Source: Filimonas zeae (GTDB lineage Bacteria; Bacteroidota; Bacteroidia; Chitinophagales; Chitinophagaceae). From it: DNA of 64,000 nt. Location: contig NZ_BMIB01000002.1 in assembly GCF_014641615.1 (NCBI RefSeq), forward strand, positions 992,001-1,056,000, in the 5' to 3' direction. This document shows, piece after piece, positions 36,879 through 46,422 of the stretch (positions are counted from its first letter, which is position 1; the number at the start of each line of letters is the position of its first letter). The position numbers were made by a program, and so were the translations under genes. Below the pieces are notes generated by a model that made no database searches, was not told the origin of the DNA, and saw nothing but the letters and a program-made list of their open reading frames with translations.

Positions 36879-36930
36879 TTTCCGGCCTCGATCACTTTCC
36901 TGACACCGGGAAGGTGATCGAGGCTGGAAA
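36879..36930. repeat. Long hairpin outside attR
   Basis: A 16-bp stem (GCCTCGATCACTTTCC with GGAAGGTGATCGAGGC, one G-T pair, 8-nt loop) extended past one mismatch by TTTCC/GGAAA. It has no T run. It may be a repetitive extragenic palindrome or a processed RNA stem. Confidence 0.6.
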
Positions 36931-36995
36931 AGGCGCGCAACATGAAATTACAGATATAGCACTTATCCGAAACAGATCGACCTCACGAATAAAAT

Positions 36996-37028
36996 AAAAA
37001 AGGCTGGACATGATGCCCAACCTTTTTT
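36996..37028 (-). terminator. Terminator of the adhesin gene
   Basis: AAAAAAGG...CCTTTTTT with an inner GG/CC pair, 30 nt past the adhesin stop and U-rich on the minus strand. Confidence 0.7.
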
Positions 37029-37057
37029 CGAATCTCTACTCTTTTATTGGTTACACC

Positions 37058-40000
37058 CTATCTAAGTAAGGTAAAAGAACCCTGTCTGTGAATAGTTCTT
37101 CCATTTTCATCAATCGCTTCTGCTGTCCATATATAGGTGGCTAACTGTTGCAACTCTCCGTTTACACGGCCATCCCATCCTTTACTTACATCAGCAGTTT
37201 CAAACAGTTTTTTGCCCCAACGGTTAAACACACGGAAATAATTCAGTTGCTTTACTCCGCGCAGGTTTGCATACAACACATCATTCTGGCCATCCCCGTT
37301 TGGCGTAAACACATTGGGCACCAACACGGTACTGATATTTAACACTGTTACCAACAAAGTATCTACCGTAATACAACCAGATGGAAAATTCATACGAATA
37401 TGATATGTCTGGTTAGCATTCAATGTTGCTACCGGATTGTAAATACCCGTATTGGATAAGCCAGTGGCCGGTGACCAGCTGCAAGAAGCATTCGCCAGCT
37501 GCCTGGAAGCCAAAGCCGTAGGCAGGCCAGCTGTAGTACCCACTGTAGCCAACTGCACGCCCGCTACCGGCACTTCTACCGGAATAACCTTTGTTACCGT
37601 TACAGCCAGTGAAGGACATACATCAGGAGTTACCGTTAGCGCTGCTGTATAGTTGCCGGCTTCACTATAAGTAAACCGGGGAGCCACATCACTGCTATTC
37701 TGACCATTACCACTGTTCCAGTAATAACTTACCGCACCGCTGTTAGTTGCATTGGTTTCATTATTGAACCGTACAGCCGTACCCGCACAATAAGAGTCAT
37801 AGCTGAAGGCAGGTTGCGCAGGCAATAACCTGGTTACCGCCACACTGTTGGTAGCAGGAGCCACACAACCGTTGTTATCTGTAGCAATAGCAGTATAAGT
37901 TCCAGTTGCCGATACCAGTATGGTATCAGTAGTATTTCCCTGCACTGCCGTATTGTCAAACAACCATCGGAAGCTGTAGTTGCCCGCTACAGAAAGTACA
38001 CGGGTACCATTAGCACCACACAATACCGCTCCTTCTGCAGCATGGATAGTACTTACCGGCAAAGCATTTACCGTAAGTGCACCATTGGTATAGGCAAAGC
38101 TATAGTTACCAGCAGCTGCACCTGCCACTGTAACAGGATAAGTACCTGCAGCAGACTGCGTATTTGCTGTAGAACTGGCCTGTGCTGCGCTGGTAAATAC
38201 CGATTCGGTTTCGTTGCCCGCCAGTCCGCTGTAAGTAATACGGAAAACAGGGTTGGTTATTCCATAACAACGTGCCGTATCAACCGCCGCTATCGTTACC
38301 AACGCCTTATTAATGGTAAGCGCGCCGTTTATATAGGTGATAGCATAGTTGTCAGCCGTTATACCACCCGGGGTAATTACATATGTGTTTACATTCTTAG
38401 CACCCTGAGATGTTCCGGTATAAGTTAGCACACCGGTTAAGGCAGCGGCAGAGTCTTCACTATTTACAAATCCGCTATAAGAAAGGCCGTTACCGCCGCT
38501 GTACGCTAAACCGTCATAGGTTTTAGCGGAGTCTTTGGCAGTAATTATTAATGCAGCCTTATCAATAGTTAACGTTCCATCTGCGTAAGTGATCGCATAG
38601 TTTGAAGCAGACAGGCCGCCAGGAGTAATTACGTAGTTGTTTACATTCTTAGCACCCTGGGAAGTGCCGCTATAAGTTGCCGTGCCAGTTAAAGCAGCAG
38701 TAGAATCTTCGCTGTTTACAAAGCCGCTATAAGAAAGGCCGTTGCCACCGCTATAAGGTAAACCATCATAGGTTTTAGTGGAATCTTTGGCAGTAACTGT
38801 AAGCGCTGCCTTATCAATAGTTAACGTTCCGTCTGCATAAGTGATCGCATAGTTTAAAGCAGACAGGCCGCCAGGAATAATTACGTAGTTGTTTACATTC
38901 TTAGCACCCTGAGATGTTCCGGTATAAGTTACCACACCGGTTAAGGCAGCGGCAGAGTCTTCACTATTTACAAATCCGCTATAAGAAAGGCCGTTACCGC
39001 CTCTGTACGCTAAACCGTCATAGGTTTTAGCGGAGTCTTTGGCAGTAATTGTTAATGCAGCCTTATCAATAGTTAACGTTCCATCTGCATAAGTGATCGC
39101 ATAGTTTGAAGCAGACAGGCCGCCAGGAGTAATTACGTAGTTGTTTACATTCTTAGCACCCTGGGAAGTGCCGCTATAAGTTGCTGTGCCAGTTAAAGCG
39201 GCAGTAGAATCTTCGCTGTTTACAAAGCCGCTATAAGAAAGGCCATTACCACCACTGTATGTTAAACCATCATAGGTTTTAGTGGAATCTTTGGCGGTAA
39301 CCGTCAGCGCTGCCTTATCAATGGTTAAAGTGCCATCCGCATAAGTAATCGTGTAGTTTGCAGCAGACAGTCCGCCAGGAGTAATTACGTAGTTGTTTAC
39401 ATTCTTAGCGCCCTGAGAGGTTCCGACGTAAGTTACCACACCGGTTAAGGCAGCTGTGGAATCTTCGCTATTTACAAAGCCGCTATAAGAAAGACCATTG
39501 CCTCCACTATAGGCCAATCCATCGTAGGTTTTAGTGGAATCTTTAGCTGTAACTGTCAGTGCAGCCTTATCAATGGCTAACGTTCCATCTGCATAACTGA
39601 TATCATAGTTTGCAGCAGCCAGTCCACCCGGCGTAATCACATAGGTATTTACATTTTTAGCACCCTGGGAAGTACCATTATAAGTTACCGTACCAGTTAA
39701 GGCAACAGTGGAATCTTCGCTGTTTACAAATCCACTATATAAAAGGCCATTACCACCGCTATAAGCTAAACCATCGTAGGTTTTAGTGGAATCTTTAGCT
39801 GTAACTGTCAGTGCAGCCTTATCAATGGCTAACGTTCCATCTGCATAACTGATATCATAGTTTGCAGCAGCCAGCCCACCCGGCGTAATCACATAAGTAT
39901 TTACATTTTTAGCACCCTGGGAAGTACCATTATAAGTTACCGTACCAGTTAAGGCAACAGTGGAATCTTCGCTATTTACAAATCCACTATAGGAAAGGCC

Positions 40001-43000
40001 GTTGCCACCGCTATAAGCTAAACCGTCATAGGTTTTAGTGGAATCTTTGGCAGTAACCGTCAGCGCTGCCTTATCAATGGTTAAAGTGCCGTCTGCATAC
40101 GTGATATCATAGTTTGCAGCAGACAGGCCTCCAGGCGTAATAACATAAGAGTCTACATTCTTAGCACCCTGAGATGTGCCGCTATAAGTTACCGTACCCG
40201 TTAAGGTAGCAGCGGAATCTTCGCTATTTACAAATCCGCTATAAGAAAGGCCATTACCACCGCTATAAGTTAAACCATCATAGGTTTTAGTGGAATCTTT
40301 GGCAGTAACCGTCAGTGCTGCCTTATCAATAGTTAACGTTCCGTCTGCATAAGTGATAGCATAGTTGGCAGCAGCCAAGCCTCCAGGCGTAATAACATAA
40401 GAGGCTACATTCTTAGCACCCTGAGATGTGCCGCTATATGTTACTGTGCCTGTTAATGCAACAGTAGAATCCTCGCTATTTACAAATCCGCTATAAGAAA
40501 GGCCGTTGCCACCGCTATGCGCTAAGCCATCGTACACCTTAGTGGAATCTTTGGCAGTAACCGTCAGTGCTGCCTTATCAATCGTTAAAGTACCGTCTGC
40601 ATAAGCGATATCATAGTTGGCAGCAGCCAGGCCACCAGGCGTAATCACATAAGAGCCTACATTCTTAGCACCCTGCGATGTGCCGCTATAAGTTACCGTA
40701 CCCGTTAAAGCAGCAGCAGAATCTTCGCTGTTTACAAAGCCGCTATAAGAAAGGCCATTACCACCACTATACGCTAAACCATCGTACACCTTAGACGAGT
40801 CTTTAGCGGTAACTGTCAAGGCAGCCTTATCAATGGTTAAAGTGCCGTCTGCATAAGTAATCGCATAGTTGGCAGCAGAAAGACCAGCGGGTGTAATTAC
40901 ATAAGTGTTTGCATTCTTAGCTCCCTGAGAAGTGCCGCTATAAGTAACAGCACCCGTTAAGGCAGCAGTGGAATCTTCACTATTTACAAATCCGCTATAT
41001 GAAAGGCCATTGCCGCCTGCAAAACCAACACCAGTATAAGAAATAGTGGTGTCTTTAGCCGTAACGGTTAATGCGGCTTTATCAATAGTAAGTGCAAACA
41101 CTACATCGGCAGCAGCGGAGTAGCTGGCATTACCAGGCTGACTTACAGTAATATTCACCGCCCCTGCTTTCTTAGTCTTTATTTTCCAGACATTTCCAGC
41201 TGTTGCATCCTGATAAGGTTCTGCAATGCTATTGTCTTCAGAAGCAACTGTAACGGCTAAACCTGAACTGGCAATGAATATTCTGGAGAATACATCGCCA
41301 TATGTTGCTGTGGTATCGGCGAGTGCGGTAATAGACTGAGGTAACAATTGCAGTTCATATGCCCCCTGGTCAATAGCTGTTCCCATCAGGCGGCTGTTGC
41401 CTGCCAGATCAGTAGTAACTGTGTCATTTGCATGGTAAATGCTATCGTAACCGCCGTTAACAACAGGACTGGTCGGTTGTAAGCGATAGTCGCCCCCTGC
41501 AAAAGGGGCTGTATTATAATTATTGCTGTTTACAAACAATGGATCAGCGTTAGTAATATGTTCAGTAGCATCAGCAGTTGCGCCCTGAATAGTGCTATAC
41601 ATTGCGTTATAGTTGCCAGAAGCAGAAACACCGCCACCGTTGCCATAAATAATACTGTTGAAAATATGAATAGTAGTGCCACTTACGCCGCTAACAGCAA
41701 TACTTTTGTTTCCGCTGATGGTAGAATTAACTACATCTAAAGTACCATTGTCTATGAGAAGGACGCCCGTGTTGGCAGGTTGGTAACTACCAATTACCCG
41801 CGAATTGAGGATTTTTACTACGGCGCCGCTACTATTAATATGTCCCACAGCACCATAAGCACTGGAAACGCAAGCTTCCATGGCGCAGTTTTTAAATTGT
41901 ATACTACTGCTACCGGCTATATGAAAGGCGCCCCCGCTTGAAGAACAGGTATCTCTCAAAAACTCACATTGATAGAATAGAGCCATAGCGTTACCACTAC
42001 AATAGATAGCGCCTCCTAAATGACGGGTTTTATTGTCATTAAAAGATGACTGCCGGCAATGAACAGTGGCTGATTGAGCCAACACAAACATTCCCCCGGT
42101 GGCGTTGGCATTATTAAAGCTGCCGGTAACATTTTCTAACTGCACATTTGCATAAGTGGCATACAAACCCCCACCACCTGTCAGGCTGCTATTTCTAAAA
42201 ATGTTTACGCGTCTGAATGTCGCATTTGCCATTGCAGCTCCGGCTTCAGAATACACTGCTGCTGCTGCGCCGTTAATATTAGTATTATTAGTAAGCGTCA
42301 CATCTTCTATCAAAAGTGATGCACTTCTTACTGTAATGCCGCCTCCCAGTCCATTATCAGTTTTCACGCCATTGACAATAATATTATCGGATATAGTACT
42401 ATAGGAATCAGAAATGGTAAAGCCGCTGATTACAGCTTCTCCCATGTCGCCAGCCGCTACTACTACACGGAAAGCATTATCCGATCTGGATCCGATGTCG
42501 CCAATATTTCCACTTAAAATAGTGGTATTGACAGTAAAGTCTCTACCTACAGTATCCGTTTCGTTTCCGGCAAAACCACCATATAACTTTGTATCTTTTA
42601 CCAGCACAAAAGAGTTGAAGCTATTGCCATTGCTGGCTGCTCCCGTGGTGGCGGCAGTAACAGGGTAAGCAGGCAAATAAGTACCCTTAGCCACCCATAT
42701 CTGCTTTACAGAGCCAGCGGCTATGCCATTCATTACAGCTGCGGCCCGTAGGGCATCAGCAACTTCTCCCACCGCATTTGTCCAGCTGCTTCCATTTCCC
42801 GTACTGCCTTTTTTAACGTACAGGATACCATTGGCTCCTGCTGTGAGAATGATATTCAGCTTTCCGCTTACATAAGTAATTGTATAGTTGCCGGAGGTTA
42901 AACCGCCTGGAATAGTGGTATATATACCTGCACCAGTAGCTGATTGCGAGGTGCCGCTGTAGGTAAGCGCACCTGTTAAAGCAGCCGTAGAATCATCACC

Positions 43001-44725
43001 GTTTACCCAGCCACTGTAGGTAACGCCATTACCACCGGCAAAAGCAACACCGCTGTAGTTCATGGTACTATCTTTAGCGGTAACGGTTAAAGCAGCTTTA
43101 CTAATGGTAAGCGCAAATACTACATCAGAGGCAGCAGCGTAGCTGTCATTACCTGCCTGGCTTAACGTAATGTTTACCGTACCTGCTTTTTTAGCCTTGA
43201 TTTTCCAGGCATTGCCATCTGTTGCATCCTGATAAACTTCCGCTATATTGTTATCAGCAGAAGAAACGGCAACCCCTAACCCTGAACTGGCGCTGAATGC
43301 TCTGGTAAATACATTGCCGTAAGTAACCGTAGTATCTGCCAGCACTGTGATAGTTTGGGCTGTTAAAGGCTGGGCTTCGTAAGCCCCCAGGTCAATAGCT
43401 CCATTAAACCGGGGCTGGCCTGCCACATCTGTAGTGGAGTAACCTGAGGTAGCCGTATATAGCGCATCGTTTCCGGCATCTTTAGCCGGGCTGTTACTTT
43501 GCAAACGATAATTACCACCTGTAAATGGAGGCGTTGCCGTAGAAGCACCTCTAAACAACGGATCAACAGTATTGCCATCCAGCACATGATAACCTGTGCT
43601 GGCACTTACACCCTGCAATAAGTTATATTGGCAGGTAGCGGATGGAATTAATGCCGGAGATACACCTGCATTGGGAGACCCATTATTGCCATAAACAATA
43701 CTATTGTATATGGCAGGAATGGCACCCAACGCATATGCTCCGCCACCATCGCCGCCAGCTGAGTTGCCGGCAATGGTTACGTTTGTTAAAACAGGAGAAA
43801 TAGATGGAGCAAGCGTATACATTCCTCCACCATGACTATTATTGGCTTTATTGCCACTAACTAATACATTGGTAAAAGAGGGGGAACTATAACTGGTATA
43901 TACTCCGCCACCTCTGCTGTTAGCTATATTGCCACTGATGATTACCTTATTTAATACGGGCGCAGCATCCGTGTAATACACTCCCCCTCCATCCTGAAAA
44001 GCCTCGTTTTCACTGATGATTACGTTACGTAATACAGGCGCAGCGTATTGGCCATACATCCCCCCGCCTGTATTTGAGCGGTTATCAGTAATAGATACAT
44101 TGGCAATTACGAAGGAAGTCAATAAACCTGAGGAGCCTTTACAGACTATCCCTCCTCCGGAGGAGGAGACGATATCAATCCCATTTACATTTATAATGTT
44201 GAAAGCACCCCCATTTCCTTCCCTGATAATACAACTGTTTATTTCAGCGGTACCTAACGCACCAGTGGCAACTACCACACGGTAAGCATTGTCTGAATTT
44301 ACCCCGGTACCGCCCAGGTTACCGCTTAATATAGTTTGGTTGGTAGTGCGTGAAGAATCACGGCTGGTAAGCGCAGTTTCTGTTCCGGCAAATCCGCCAT
44401 ATATTTTTACGTTATTTACCACCACAAAAGCATTGTTTCTATTGGTAGTGGTAGCTGCACCTGTAGTTACTGCATCGGCAGGGTACATGGGCAGATAAGT
44501 ACCGGCAGCTACCCATATTTGTTTTACCGTGCCTGCTGTAGCTGCATTCATTTGTGTGGCGGCTTTTAATGCATCTGCCAGTTCTCCCAATGGGCTGGCC
44601 CAGCTGGCACCGGTGCCGCTGCCGCCTTTTTTTACATACAAAATACCATTGGCATCCTGCGCCTGTATGCCGGCGCTTAAAAAGGTAAGCACACACAACA
44701 GGCTTATATAAATATATTGTTTCAT
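37058..44725 (-). CDS. Giant T9SS-secreted surface adhesin with MBG repeats
   Basis: 2555 residues. After a signal peptide (about 1-22) come two copies of a 570-residue module, each starting GILYVKKG and containing a parallel beta-helix (repeats such as GGGVYYTDAAPVLNKV and LRNVIISENEA). Then come 11 near-identical MBG-type repeats of 84 residues (TAKDSTKTYDGLAYSGGNG and so on), a more divergent MBG unit, Ig/PKD-like domains, and a C-terminal gliding-motility/type B sorting domain (VPNVFTPNGDGQND...FNRWGKKLFE). It should be exported by the type IX system and held at the surface with the PorP/SprF protein encoded next to it. Confidence 0.95.
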   Translation of the reverse strand: MKQYIYISLLCVLTFLSAGIQAQDANGILYVKKGGSGTGASWASPLGELADALKAATQMNAATAGTVKQIWVAAGTYLPMYPADAVTTGAATTTNRNNAFVVVNNVKIYGGFAGTETALTSRDSSRTTNQTILSGNLGGTGVNSDNAYRVVVATGALGTAEINSCIIREGNGGAFNIINVNGIDIVSSSGGGIVCKGSSGLLTSFVIANVSITDNRSNTGGGMYGQYAAPVLRNVIISENEAFQDGGGVYYTDAAPVLNKVIISGNIANSRGGGVYTSYSSPSFTNVLVSGNKANNSHGGGMYTLAPSISPVLTNVTIAGNSAGGDGGGAYALGAIPAIYNSIVYGNNGSPNAGVSPALIPSATCQYNLLQGVSASTGYHVLDGNTVDPLFRGASTATPPFTGGNYRLQSNSPAKDAGNDALYTATSGYSTTDVAGQPRFNGAIDLGAYEAQPLTAQTITVLADTTVTYGNVFTRAFSASSGLGVAVSSADNNIAEVYQDATDGNAWKIKAKKAGTVNITLSQAGNDSYAAASDVVFALTISKAALTVTAKDSTMNYSGVAFAGGNGVTYSGWVNGDDSTAALTGALTYSGTSQSATGAGIYTTIPGGLTSGNYTITYVSGKLNIILTAGANGILYVKKGSTGNGSSWTNAVGEVADALRAAAVMNGIAAGSVKQIWVAKGTYLPAYPVTAATTGAASNGNSFNSFVLVKDTKLYGGFAGNETDTVGRDFTVNTTILSGNIGDIGSRSDNAFRVVVAAGDMGEAVISGFTISDSYSTISDNIIVNGVKTDNGLGGGITVRSASLLIEDVTLTNNTNINGAAAAVYSEAGAAMANATFRRVNIFRNSSLTGGGGLYATYANVQLENVTGSFNNANATGGMFVLAQSATVHCRQSSFNDNKTRHLGGAIYCSGNAMALFYQCEFLRDTCSSSGGAFHIAGSSSIQFKNCAMEACVSSAYGAVGHINSSGAVVKILNSRVIGSYQPANTGVLLIDNGTLDVVNSTISGNKSIAVSGVSGTTIHIFNSIIYGNGGGVSASGNYNAMYSTIQGATADATEHITNADPLFVNSNNYNTAPFAGGDYRLQPTSPVVNGGYDSIYHANDTVTTDLAGNSRLMGTAIDQGAYELQLLPQSITALADTTATYGDVFSRIFIASSGLAVTVASEDNSIAEPYQDATAGNVWKIKTKKAGAVNITVSQPGNASYSAAADVVFALTIDKAALTVTAKDTTISYTGVGFAGGNGLSYSGFVNSEDSTAALTGAVTYSGTSQGAKNANTYVITPAGLSAANYAITYADGTLTIDKAALTVTAKDSSKVYDGLAYSGGNGLSYSGFVNSEDSAAALTGTVTYSGTSQGAKNVGSYVITPGGLAAANYDIAYADGTLTIDKAALTVTAKDSTKVYDGLAHSGGNGLSYSGFVNSEDSTVALTGTVTYSGTSQGAKNVASYVITPGGLAAANYAITYADGTLTIDKAALTVTAKDSTKTYDGLTYSGGNGLSYSGFVNSEDSAATLTGTVTYSGTSQGAKNVDSYVITPGGLSAANYDITYADGTLTIDKAALTVTAKDSTKTYDGLAYSGGNGLSYSGFVNSEDSTVALTGTVTYNGTSQGAKNVNTYVITPGGLAAANYDISYADGTLAIDKAALTVTAKDSTKTYDGLAYSGGNGLLYSGFVNSEDSTVALTGTVTYNGTSQGAKNVNTYVITPGGLAAANYDISYADGTLAIDKAALTVTAKDSTKTYDGLAYSGGNGLSYSGFVNSEDSTAALTGVVTYVGTSQGAKNVNNYVITPGGLSAANYTITYADGTLTIDKAALTVTAKDSTKTYDGLTYSGGNGLSYSGFVNSEDSTAALTGTATYSGTSQGAKNVNNYVITPGGLSASNYAITYADGTLTIDKAALTITAKDSAKTYDGLAYRGGNGLSYSGFVNSEDSAAALTGVVTYTGTSQGAKNVNNYVIIPGGLSALNYAITYADGTLTIDKAALTVTAKDSTKTYDGLPYSGGNGLSYSGFVNSEDSTAALTGTATYSGTSQGAKNVNNYVITPGGLSASNYAITYADGTLTIDKAALIITAKDSAKTYDGLAYSGGNGLSYSGFVNSEDSAAALTGVLTYTGTSQGAKNVNTYVITPGGITADNYAITYINGALTINKALVTIAAVDTARCYGITNPVFRITYSGLAGNETESVFTSAAQASSTANTQSAAGTYPVTVAGAAAGNYSFAYTNGALTVNALPVSTIHAAEGAVLCGANGTRVLSVAGNYSFRWLFDNTAVQGNTTDTILVSATGTYTAIATDNNGCVAPATNSVAVTRLLPAQPAFSYDSYCAGTAVRFNNETNATNSGAVSYYWNSGNGQNSSDVAPRFTYSEAGNYTAALTVTPDVCPSLAVTVTKVIPVEVPVAGVQLATVGTTAGLPTALASRQLANASCSWSPATGLSNTGIYNPVATLNANQTYHIRMNFPSGCITVDTLLVTVLNISTVLVPNVFTPNGDGQNDVLYANLRGVKQLNYFRVFNRWGKKLFETADVSKGWDGRVNGELQQLATYIWTAEAIDENGRTIHRQGSFTLLR
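38320..41090 (-). repeat. Tandem array of 252-bp MBG repeats inside the adhesin
   Basis: Eleven direct repeats of 252 bp (84 codons), highly alike at DNA level, some adjacent units almost identical. The similarity of neighbours points to recent unequal exchange or gene conversion, so length may vary among strains and assemblies may collapse here. Confidence 0.9.
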
Positions 44726-44787
44726 TGCAAAAGGATTCTGATTGGGGATTTAATATGCTATCTATGTTCAAGGCAAATAAGCAGCAG

Positions 44788-45801
44788 CTAGTAAGCCACT
44801 ATGCCCGTGCCAGCCTGCCGGCCTGTGTTTTTACTACCCATCTTCCATACAAAAGACAGTTCCATGCTTTGTACAGAGGCATATTTGCCTACATCAGACC
44901 GTACAAAATCGTAGGTAAAACCAGCCAGCCAGCTTTGGGCTTCCAGTGCCATATAAGGGTACCAGGCATCGCCAAAGCGTTTAAACACCCCCACATTTAC
45001 ACTGCGTAACAATTCATCTGCTATCCCTATCTTGTATACACCACCTAATGTGTAAATACTATTGCCTCCCTGAAATTCAGCAAACCCACTCAGGTGCATT
45101 TCGTTAGCCACACCTGTTTTAAACCAGTAGCTGGCATTAGCGCTGTATTTGCGTGGCATATTGTAGGTAGTATTTTCATGAGTACCTTCCTTAGGCCTGG
45201 CAGCATGGAATAAAGCGCCACCTGCTGCAAAACCGCTTTTTTCACCGGTATAGCTATAGTATAAGCCGGCACTTATATCAAAGTAGTTGTTCTTTTGTAT
45301 GGCAATGCCATCATTGGCAGGGGTACTCCGCTGAAAGCCCATAGAACCCAGTTGCGATTGAAACAGAAATTTATTGGCATCCAATATCCGGTTGGCATAA
45401 GTACCCATAAGGCCGGCACCCAGCATATGCCTGCCCCTGCCATCCAGTGCAATATGATAAGCAGCCGTTAGAGAGAAGTAGTTATTTTTCAGAATGCCTC
45501 CGTTAGACTGATCGCTCACCACCATACCGCCCAGCCCCCAGTAGCTGGGATTATCCGCCCCCATGGCAATTTTCTTTTCCACAGCGGCCGTTACCGTATA
45601 ATAAGGCTTAATGGCCTGGCCCCACCACTGGCTGCGCATGTTAATACCGCCGCGCCAGTCATCCACCATACGTCCGGCAAAGGCAGGGTTCATGGTCATA
45701 GGAGAAGAGAAATACTGCGAAAAATGCGGGTCCTGGGCTAACACCCTGGTAACCGGCACACAAAAGCAGGTGCACAGCAGTGCATACAAGATCTTATTCA
45801 T
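44788..45801 (-). CDS. PorP/SprF family type IX secretion membrane protein
   Basis: 337 residues from the ATG giving MNKILYALLC (the frame extends to 45879 without family similarity). A signal peptide ends at VLAQ; the mature protein starts DPHFSQYFSSPMTMNPAFAG, the family hallmark, and continues as a 14-strand-type outer-membrane barrel. PorP/SprF proteins anchor or help export large type B adhesins and are usually encoded beside them, as here: the adhesin gene starts 62 nt after this stop. Confidence 0.95.
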   Translation of the reverse strand: MNKILYALLCTCFCVPVTRVLAQDPHFSQYFSSPMTMNPAFAGRMVDDWRGGINMRSQWWGQAIKPYYTVTAAVEKKIAMGADNPSYWGLGGMVVSDQSNGGILKNNYFSLTAAYHIALDGRGRHMLGAGLMGTYANRILDANKFLFQSQLGSMGFQRSTPANDGIAIQKNNYFDISAGLYYSYTGEKSGFAAGGALFHAARPKEGTHENTTYNMPRKYSANASYWFKTGVANEMHLSGFAEFQGGNSIYTLGGVYKIGIADELLRSVNVGVFKRFGDAWYPYMALEAQSWLAGFTYDFVRSDVGKYASVQSMELSFVWKMGSKNTGRQAGTGIVAY

Positions 45802-46132
45802 GAGTAATTTTTTACGGGCTAAAGCTGAAAAGCAGCAAAGCGCAGTCTTAAGGAATAATGTGCAAGCAGGGCTGTACACCAGCCTGTCTATGCAGGCCGG
45901 TGACAGAAAATAGGGGGAACTAGAGTTGAAGTCGCCATTTTGTCATATAAAGCTATTGGATTGGTTTATGCTGCTGCGAAGCTAGTTTTTGCGTAGCGGG
46001 TTATTGCAAAACGGGCGGGACAACCGTGAGACAAATAAGCAAAAGCCTGCTCTCACTGCATTCTGCTGTTTTGTCCCGCACTTGTCCCGGGCTTTTGGGG
46101 AATAATAAACGCCTCCCTGATATTTTTGCGGC
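45802..46132. other. Intergenic region with nested inverted repeats
   Basis: No gene seen. CGGGACAA (46016) pairs with TTGTCCCG (46071, repeated at 46082), and GTGAGA (46026) with TCTCAC (46051), making a nested dyad. A promoter for the 36-residue reading frame at 46133 lies at its right end. Confidence 0.5.
46094..46128 (+). promoter_or_regulatory. Consensus promoter directly before a mini-ORF
   Basis: TTTG at 46094-46097 and TATTTTTG at 46121-46128 fit the Bacteroidota consensus (23-nt gap). Transcription should begin within a few bases of the ATG at 46133, giving a leaderless or nearly leaderless mRNA, or a small RNA. Confidence 0.6.
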
Positions 46133-46243
46133 ATGCCCACTTCAAACAATAACATCAGGCTCGTTTACCTTTTACTGGTACTGCTGGGCGTTACTGTCAT
46201 GTTGTGTATATGGCTGTATTTTGGACAACGCATTCATAATTGA
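46133..46243 (+). CDS. Possible 36-residue single-helix membrane peptide
   Basis: MPTSNNNIRLVYLL begins the product, with one membrane helix (about 9-29) and a short polar tail FGQRIHN. It follows a consensus promoter with almost no leader. Small single-helix proteins of this kind often bind larger membrane complexes. No family recognised; it could instead be part of a small RNA. Confidence 0.45.
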   Translation: MPTSNNNIRLVYLLLVLLGVTVMLCIWLYFGQRIHN

Positions 46244-46422
46244 GCATATTTATAACCGCCTTTAAGATGGGGAAACCCTCAGTGAAAAGTGTAGCACCGG
46301 TAGTAATGATCAGGATTTGTTGTTGTTACCTGTAATTATCGGGTGCTACCCGCTGGGGCGTCTGTTGCCTCATTTTACAGTCAGTTGTAATCATAGTATA
46401 TTGCAGGCCAATCTCTTAGCCG

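Larger units (their letters stand above)
36652..37057. other. Right island end and adhesin terminator region
   Basis: No gene. It contains GTCTAT/TAGTCTAT repeats at 36659 and 36667 (probable recombinase sites), attR at 36800, the displaced tRNA terminator at 36829, a strong hairpin at 36879-36930, and the adhesin terminator at 36996-37028. Confidence 0.75.

Noticed and set aside
38042..44771. Plus-strand and alternate-frame frames within the adhesin gene
   Set aside because: Shadows of the long coding frame; low-complexity, Ser/Thr/Pro-rich products with no domain.
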